From an uncultured Actinomycetes bacterium (GTDB taxonomy: Bacteria > Actinomycetota > Thermoleophilia > Solirubrobacterales > Solirubrobacteraceae), in NCBI GenBank assembly GCA_937888775.1, contig CALAQT010000390.1:1-8212 (forward strand): a stretch of DNA of 8,212 nt, given 5' to 3'. Below, one piece after another: positions 4,708 through 8,212 of the stretch. Each line of letters opens with the position of its first letter. Position 1 is the first letter of the stretch. The notes beneath the pieces were generated by a model. That model ran no database searches, was not told the origin of the DNA, and was given only the letters and a program-made list of their open reading frames with translations. Made by a program: the position numbers and the translations under genes.

Positions 4708-6231
4708 ATGGCCACGAAGCGCGCGCATTGTGATCCCAGGCGGTGCCGGCGATCGCTATTGGTCGTTCGAGCAGCAATTCTGGCGCTGCTGGTACTTCCG
4801 GGAGCCACGCTCACGCTCGGGGTCGGGGCAGCTCGTGGATTCGCTGGTCCTCTCAGAAATCGCGTGCAGGATCGCTCGCCCGCTCCCGTTAAGCCTCGCC
4901 CGGCGCATCATCACGCGCTCAAGGTGCGGAGGTACATCATCGGCGGCACGACAGCTCCAGCAGGCAGCCTCCCGTGGTTGGCATACGTTTATGACGATTT
5001 CGGCAACGGTAGTGGGGAGAGTTGTAGCGGCACCGTCGTGTCGTCAGACGTCGTTCTGACCGCTGGCCATTGCGCGGAGGACATCACGACCGGAGTAGTC
5101 AATCTGCCTGGCGGTTATGCCTTGTTCACGGGCCGTTTGGACTGGTCCGATCCGTCGAGTGGCCAGGTCTCGACCGTCTCGCAGGTGATCGTCTATCCGG
5201 GATACAACCGGACAACAGACCAGGGAGATGCCGCGCTGTTGGTGCTGAGCACGCCGACGACGGCCCCGCCGATACGGCTGGCCACGGGTAGCGATATCGG
5301 ACTCCTCGCAGCGGGAACTACCGGGCTTATCGCCGGGTGGGGCGAGACAGTTGGCGGTGATGCGACCAGCCTCCCGACCGCGCTCCAATATGCGACGACT
5401 GTTGTTCAGAGTCAGAGCTACTGCAGCCAACACTTGTCTCCGGTGCCGTTTGACCCTGGAACACAGTTCTGCGCCATCAACGCGCCTTACTTCGACACAA
5501 GCATCTGTTTTGGTGATAGCGGAGGACCGCTGGTAGCCAACGATTTTCTTGGCGACACCGGTACGCCGACCGAAGTGGGCATCAGCACCGAGGTGTTGAA
5601 TAACTGCGACACCACGCTCCCCGACATCTTCACCCGCGTCGATGCAATCTCTTCTTGGGCGGCTGGAGTGATCGCAGCCGTTGCTCCAGCCCCGACACCG
5701 CCACCCACGCCGACGCCAACGCCTACACCGACGCCAACGCCTACACCGACGCCGACACCTACACCGACGCCAACACCTACACCGACGCCGACGCCGACAC
5801 CTACGCCACCAGCCCCTGCGCCCACCCCGACTCCGGCCTCTCCACCCACGGCATCGGCGGCGCCGCCCTCAGGAATGTATGGCGGCTCGACGGGACAAGG
5901 CTGGCCGATCTCGCTACGCGTCGGAACCAGCCAGCGAAACATCACCTTTGCGAGATTTAGCTACGGACAAGTCTGCCAAGTGCGCCATCACCGTCTCGCG
6001 TACTCGTATACGCCTATTAGTCAGAACCACGGCTCGTGGCAACTGAAGGAGAAGCACGGCCTCGGCTTCAGCGAACGCTTCAAGGACGGCACCGGCGCGC
6101 GCTACCAGATGAGCGGGACCTTCACCCCGTCCGGTCGCGCGTCCGGGACCTTGCAAGTCGTATGGCGGACCTCTCGGTACGGAACCTGCAACAGCGGGAC
6201 AGTCCGGTGGCAGGCTCAACACCAAGGCTGA
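4708..6231 (+). CDS. Secreted chymotrypsin-fold (S1) serine protease with Pro-Thr linker
   Basis: From ATG 4708 this is a 507-residue secreted protease. An in-frame ATG at 4669 adds 13 residues but lacks a binding site. An Arg-rich n-region and a hydrophobic segment (about 17-46) form the signal peptide. A basic propeptide leads to IIGG (77-80), the mature N-terminus. The triad is His121 (TAGHC), Asp174 (QGDAALL) and Ser271 (GDSGGP). Six cysteines (106/122, 239/255, 267/300) match the usual three S1 disulfides. The residue six before the catalytic Ser, which sets S1 specificity, is Ser265, as in chymotrypsin, not the trypsin Asp. A Pro-Thr linker (about 326-388) joins a C-terminal beta domain (about 389-507) with two cysteines, starting GMYGGSTGQGWPISLRV. 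I recall similar tail domains in secreted proteins of Thermoleophilia, where they may bind a surface. The gene looks intact and stands alone. Confidence 0.88.
   Translation: MATKRAHCDPRRCRRSLLVVRAAILALLVLPGATLTLGVGAARGFAGPLRNRVQDRSPAPVKPRPAHHHALKVRRYIIGGTTAPAGSLPWLAYVYDDFGNGSGESCSGTVVSSDVVLTAGHCAEDITTGVVNLPGGYALFTGRLDWSDPSSGQVSTVSQVIVYPGYNRTTDQGDAALLVLSTPTTAPPIRLATGSDIGLLAAGTTGLIAGWGETVGGDATSLPTALQYATTVVQSQSYCSQHLSPVPFDPGTQFCAINAPYFDTSICFGDSGGPLVANDFLGDTGTPTEVGISTEVLNNCDTTLPDIFTRVDAISSWAAGVIAAVAPAPTPPPTPTPTPTPTPTPTPTPTPTPTPTPTPTPTPTPTPPAPAPTPTPASPPTASAAPPSGMYGGSTGQGWPISLRVGTSQRNITFARFSYGQVCQVRHHRLAYSYTPISQNHGSWQLKEKHGLGFSERFKDGTGARYQMSGTFTPSGRASGTLQVVWRTSRYGTCNSGTVRWQAQHQG
5710..5805 (+). repeat. 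18-bp repeats coding for the Pro-Thr linker
   Basis: Four consecutive 18-bp units (5710-5727, 5728-5745, 5746-5763, 5764-5781) each encode PTPTPT. The first two are identical and the others differ at third codon positions. A partly degenerate continuation follows to about 5805. Such repeats change length readily by slippage. Confidence 0.75.
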
Positions 6232-6289
6232 CGAAAGGGATCGCAGCCTAGCGGTCCTGACCAGTTCGCGTAAGTAGCTGGTTACTCTT
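6232..6289. other. Gap between protease stop and truncated IS
   Basis: This short noncoding gap contains no clear terminator with a T run. The transposase homology on the minus strand stops at about 6290, so the deletion or rearrangement junction lies here. Confidence 0.4.
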
Positions 6290-7611
6290 GGCCGCCCGCC
6301 GGTCCAGCCCGGCCGCGGCGTATATCGCGAGTCCCGGAGTCGGGCGGAATCAGCACCTGCACGTGCTGGCTGGTTAGCGATCACCTCGTCCATATGCTGC
6401 TCATTCCAATACTGCGAGTCCGCGATCGCGGTCTCGGGCCGGCCGGCCACCCCAGCCCGCTCAAGCTCGGTGATCGTCGCGGTGACCATCGGAGCCAGCT
6501 GTGACCAGTCCACGGTGCTGTTGGTGATCTCGGCGGCGAGCACGATCTGCCCTTCGTCGACGACGGCCTGGGCGTTGTAGCCCTGCACGTAGGTGTCGGT
6601 GGCCTTGATCTGTTTGCTGTCGGGGTCGGTCAGGTTCACCTTCCCGTCGGGGATCTCGGGTGGCGTGTAGGGCTTCGGTGGTCCGCCGAACCGCCGGCCG
6701 TCCTTCATCCGCCCACGGGCCCGATACTCCTCATACGCCTCGTTCCCACGGCGCTCGGCATCGAGATCTTCCTCCAGCCGCTCGCCCGCGAGCCCCAGCC
6801 GCTCGGTGCGCGAGCGTGAGATCGGATCCGGGTCTTGCCAGCGGCGCTGCTCGAGCTGGCGCTTGGCGTCGCGCAGCCACCCCTCCCGACCCTGAACGCG
6901 GCCGACGATCCGCTCGGCATCGAACTCAAACCCAGCGTCGGATGCCTCCGCATCTGCAGACGGCTCTGGGGCGTCAGCTTCCTGGCCCTGGCGCTTGTGC
7001 TTGGCAAAGAACTCGCGTCGACCCTCCGCCGTGCGCAGCTGCTCGGGCAGCTCATCGCCACGCGCATCGCCATACAACTCATCCTCAGCCTCGTCAGTCG
7101 ACCTGGCCTCGGCGAGGATCTCCCGCGCAATCTGCTCAAAGCGACGGTTAGCCTCACGACTAGCGTTGCCCGCCAGACGAGTCCCATCGATCGCGACCAC
7201 CCCCGGTTTCACCAGCCCAGCCCCATCACGCAGCCTCAGCACCTCACCAAACAAGTCCGCCAACGCCGCCTCGTGACGCACGACGAACCTCGCGACCGTC
7301 GCATGATCAGGCACCAGATTGCCCGTGATCACCCGATAGGCCACATCCTGGCGACAATGACCCTCGATCGCCCGCGATGACCGTTGCTCGGTCGCGTACG
7401 CGTACATCAACAGCGTCACCACCATCGACGGCTCATACGCCGCCCGACCGTGACCGTCCTCGCGATACGCCGCATAGAACGCCGCCAGCTCAAGCTGCTC
7501 CACCGTCTGGATCACAAACCACGCCAAGTGATCCTCCGCCAACCAATCCCGCAACGACGGCGCCATCAAATACGCCTGCTCCCGACGGCATTCAAGAAAG
7601 TTCTGGGCCAT
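6290..7611 (-). pseudogene. IS1182-family DDE transposase, truncated and frameshifted
   Basis: From ATG 7611 the protein begins MAQNFLECRR and DWLAEDHLAWFV, the characteristic N-terminus of IS1182-type transposases. Further family features follow: YEPSMVVTLLMYAYA, RAIEGHCRQDVAYRVI, then the first catalytic Asp (142) in VVAIDGTRLAGNAS. A long charged helical insert (about 155-320) follows, then QIKATDTYVQGYNAQAV and the second catalytic Asp (398) in AIADSQYWN. After VIAN a 4-bp duplication (CTGG CTGG at 6366-6373 on the plus strand) shifts the frame to QHVQVLIPPDSG. A second indel at about 6315-6335 returns it to TPRPGWTGGR, where similarity stops. The third catalytic residue (Glu) and about the last 100 residues are missing, so the product is inactive. 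The open frame runs on antisense to the protease gene without meaning. Confidence 0.85.
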
Positions 7612-7640
7612 CCCGGAATTCAATTAAACGCGCCGGACGG
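6290..7640 (-). mobile_element. IS1182-like insertion sequence, 3' end missing
   Basis: This is the remnant of an insertion sequence whose transposase reads on the minus strand. The 5' side should end a little beyond the transposase start (7611), but I could not identify a terminal inverted repeat in 7612-7746. The 3' side, including the end of the transposase and the right inverted repeat, is gone; recognisable transposase sequence ends at about 6290. The element cannot move by itself. Confidence 0.7.
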
Positions 7641-7746
7641 CACCCTTTGTGCGACAGCCTCACGCGAAGGGAGTGGCAACCGACCTGGACGTCGATACGG
7701 CTCGGTTTCGATCGTTGCGGCAGCCTCATCATGAGACAATGGACTC
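7641..7746. promoter_or_regulatory. Upstream region of the secreted-protein gene
   Basis: This is noncoding DNA between the IS remnant and the next gene. GACAAT at 7735-7740 is a possible -10 hexamer ending 6 bases before ATG 7747. TTGCGG (7715-7720) could act as -35 but the spacer is only 14. As for the protease gene, this suggests a leaderless transcript, weakly supported. Confidence 0.25.
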
Positions 7747-8212
7747 ATGATTGCGGTACGCCCGTCAAGGAGGCCGCGGCTCGCTGGTAGGCTTCGGCGG
7801 TGGCTGTGCACGACTGCTGTCGCGTTGCTCAGCGTCGCCGCGGTGGCGATGGCCTCTCCATTAGCGGAGGCCCGTCGAGGTCCCCGGCCAACCCTCGCCT
7901 GCGACGGGTCGGCCGCCGCTCATCTGAGGCACATCGTTGCCCCTCGCAATTGCGACATCCTCTACCCGAACCTGCCGCTGCTCGGAGGCGTCCAGCTTCA
8001 GCGTCTGCACTGGTCGCATTGGGGTTCCCGCACCGCTACGTCAGTCGGGATCTCGCACGGGTTCCACGCCGGGCCATCGTGGACTATCGACGTTCGCGTT
8101 TGGCGCCTCAGGCAATCCTCCTGCACCGGTGGCTCGTGGTATACGAGGCTCAGCGTGCCTCGATCTTGCAGTTGGCGCGAAGTCTCGGCGTTTGCAGTAA
8201 GCGTCTGTCCTG
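7747..8212 (+). CDS. Secreted protein with small Trp/Cys-containing domain (partial)
   Basis: An open frame runs from ATG 7747 to the right edge (155 codons and one base) with no stop. The frame has a TGA at 7732-7734, so ATG 7747 is the first possible ATG start. The N-terminus is a typical signal peptide: an Arg-rich n-region, then CTTAVALLSVAAVAMA, with cleavage likely after AMA or AEA (about residues 38-45). The mature part holds Cys pairs (ACDGS, RNCDIL, SSCTGG, RSCSW) and the stretch LQRLHWSHWGSRTATSVG, followed by DVRVWRLR and WYTRLSVP. I recall this pattern (hxWxxWGSxxAxG, then a YTRL strand) from short secreted hypothetical proteins of Thermoleophilia. No enzymatic motif is seen. Role is unknown. 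It reads away from the IS remnant. Confidence 0.7.
   Translation, partial: MIAVRPSRRPRLAGRLRRWLCTTAVALLSVAAVAMASPLAEARRGPRPTLACDGSAAAHLRHIVAPRNCDILYPNLPLLGGVQLQRLHWSHWGSRTATSVGISHGFHAGPSWTIDVRVWRLRQSSCTGGSWYTRLSVPRSCSWREVSAFAVSVCP

Noticed and set aside
3413..4777. Long minus-strand open frame of 454 codons
   Set aside because: Only its middle part (about 4046-3840) looks like protein, and that belongs to the frameshifted transposase-like gene. The rest is Arg/Pro-rich shadow translation, and it also reads through the terminator at 3501-3527.
5710..5805. CRISPR-like repeat array
   Set aside because: The 18-bp units have no unique spacers and encode a Pro-Thr linker in frame.
5487..5945. Minus-strand frame coding for a Val-Gly repeat protein
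   Set aside because: It is the antisense of the Pro-Thr linker repeats of the intact protease.
5914..6289. Extension of the transposase frame into the protease gene
   Set aside because: After GWTGGR the translation no longer resembles IS1182 transposases and lies antisense to the protease C-terminus, so the gene call ends at about 6290.
7937..8200. Plus-strand frame of 87 codons
   Set aside because: It overlaps the signal-peptide-bearing frame that starts at 7747 and has no protein-like features.

Overview
The window looks like high-GC actinobacterial DNA. By eye, positions 1-3100 are visibly less GC-rich than 3150-8212. Two features suggest a Thermoleophilia/Solirubrobacterales-type host: secreted proteins with small Cys/Trp-containing beta domains, and a Pro-Thr linker. 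This host call is from recollection of protein style only and is tentative.

Layout. (1) Positions 1 to about 3106 appear to be one end of an integrated mobile element. It holds a strong hairpin at the left edge, two or three small unrecognised ORFs (99-711), a repeat-rich noncoding stretch (712-1061), a trypsin-like protease gene split by one in-frame TAA (1154-2197), and a convergent gene for a single-pass membrane protein (2369-2923). (2) At 3107-3148 lies the 3' half of a tRNA-Thr(TGT), from anticodon loop to discriminator base. No matching 5' half is present, as expected of an attachment site made by an integrase crossing over in the anticodon loop. About 115-165 bp inside the element are four helically phased TGGCA(A/T)C repeats (2942-2994) that look like integrase arm-type sites. 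(3) Positions 3150-8212 look like host chromosome that has collected broken transposases. These are a minus-strand DDE-like gene with two compensating frameshifts (3598-4521) followed by its terminator (3501-3527), and an IS1182-like transposase (6290-7611) that is truncated at its 3' end and carries frameshifts. Between them is an intact secreted chymotrypsin-fold protease (4708-6231) with a Pro-Thr linker and a C-terminal beta domain. A secreted protein gene (7747-8212) runs off the right edge.

Working together. I see no complete operon or multi-gene machine. The element end carries cargo: the intracellular trypsin-like protein and the membrane protein are convergent and share a short intergenic region rich in GGTCAC motifs. 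The integrase and the intact tRNA-Thr should lie to the left of the window. The two chromosomal secreted genes both have a -10-like hexamer 6-7 bases before the ATG, which suggests leaderless transcripts. No CRISPR array, rRNA or complete tRNA is visible. The most informative parts are the tRNA attachment junction with its arm-type repeats, and the repeat-dense region at 700-1000.
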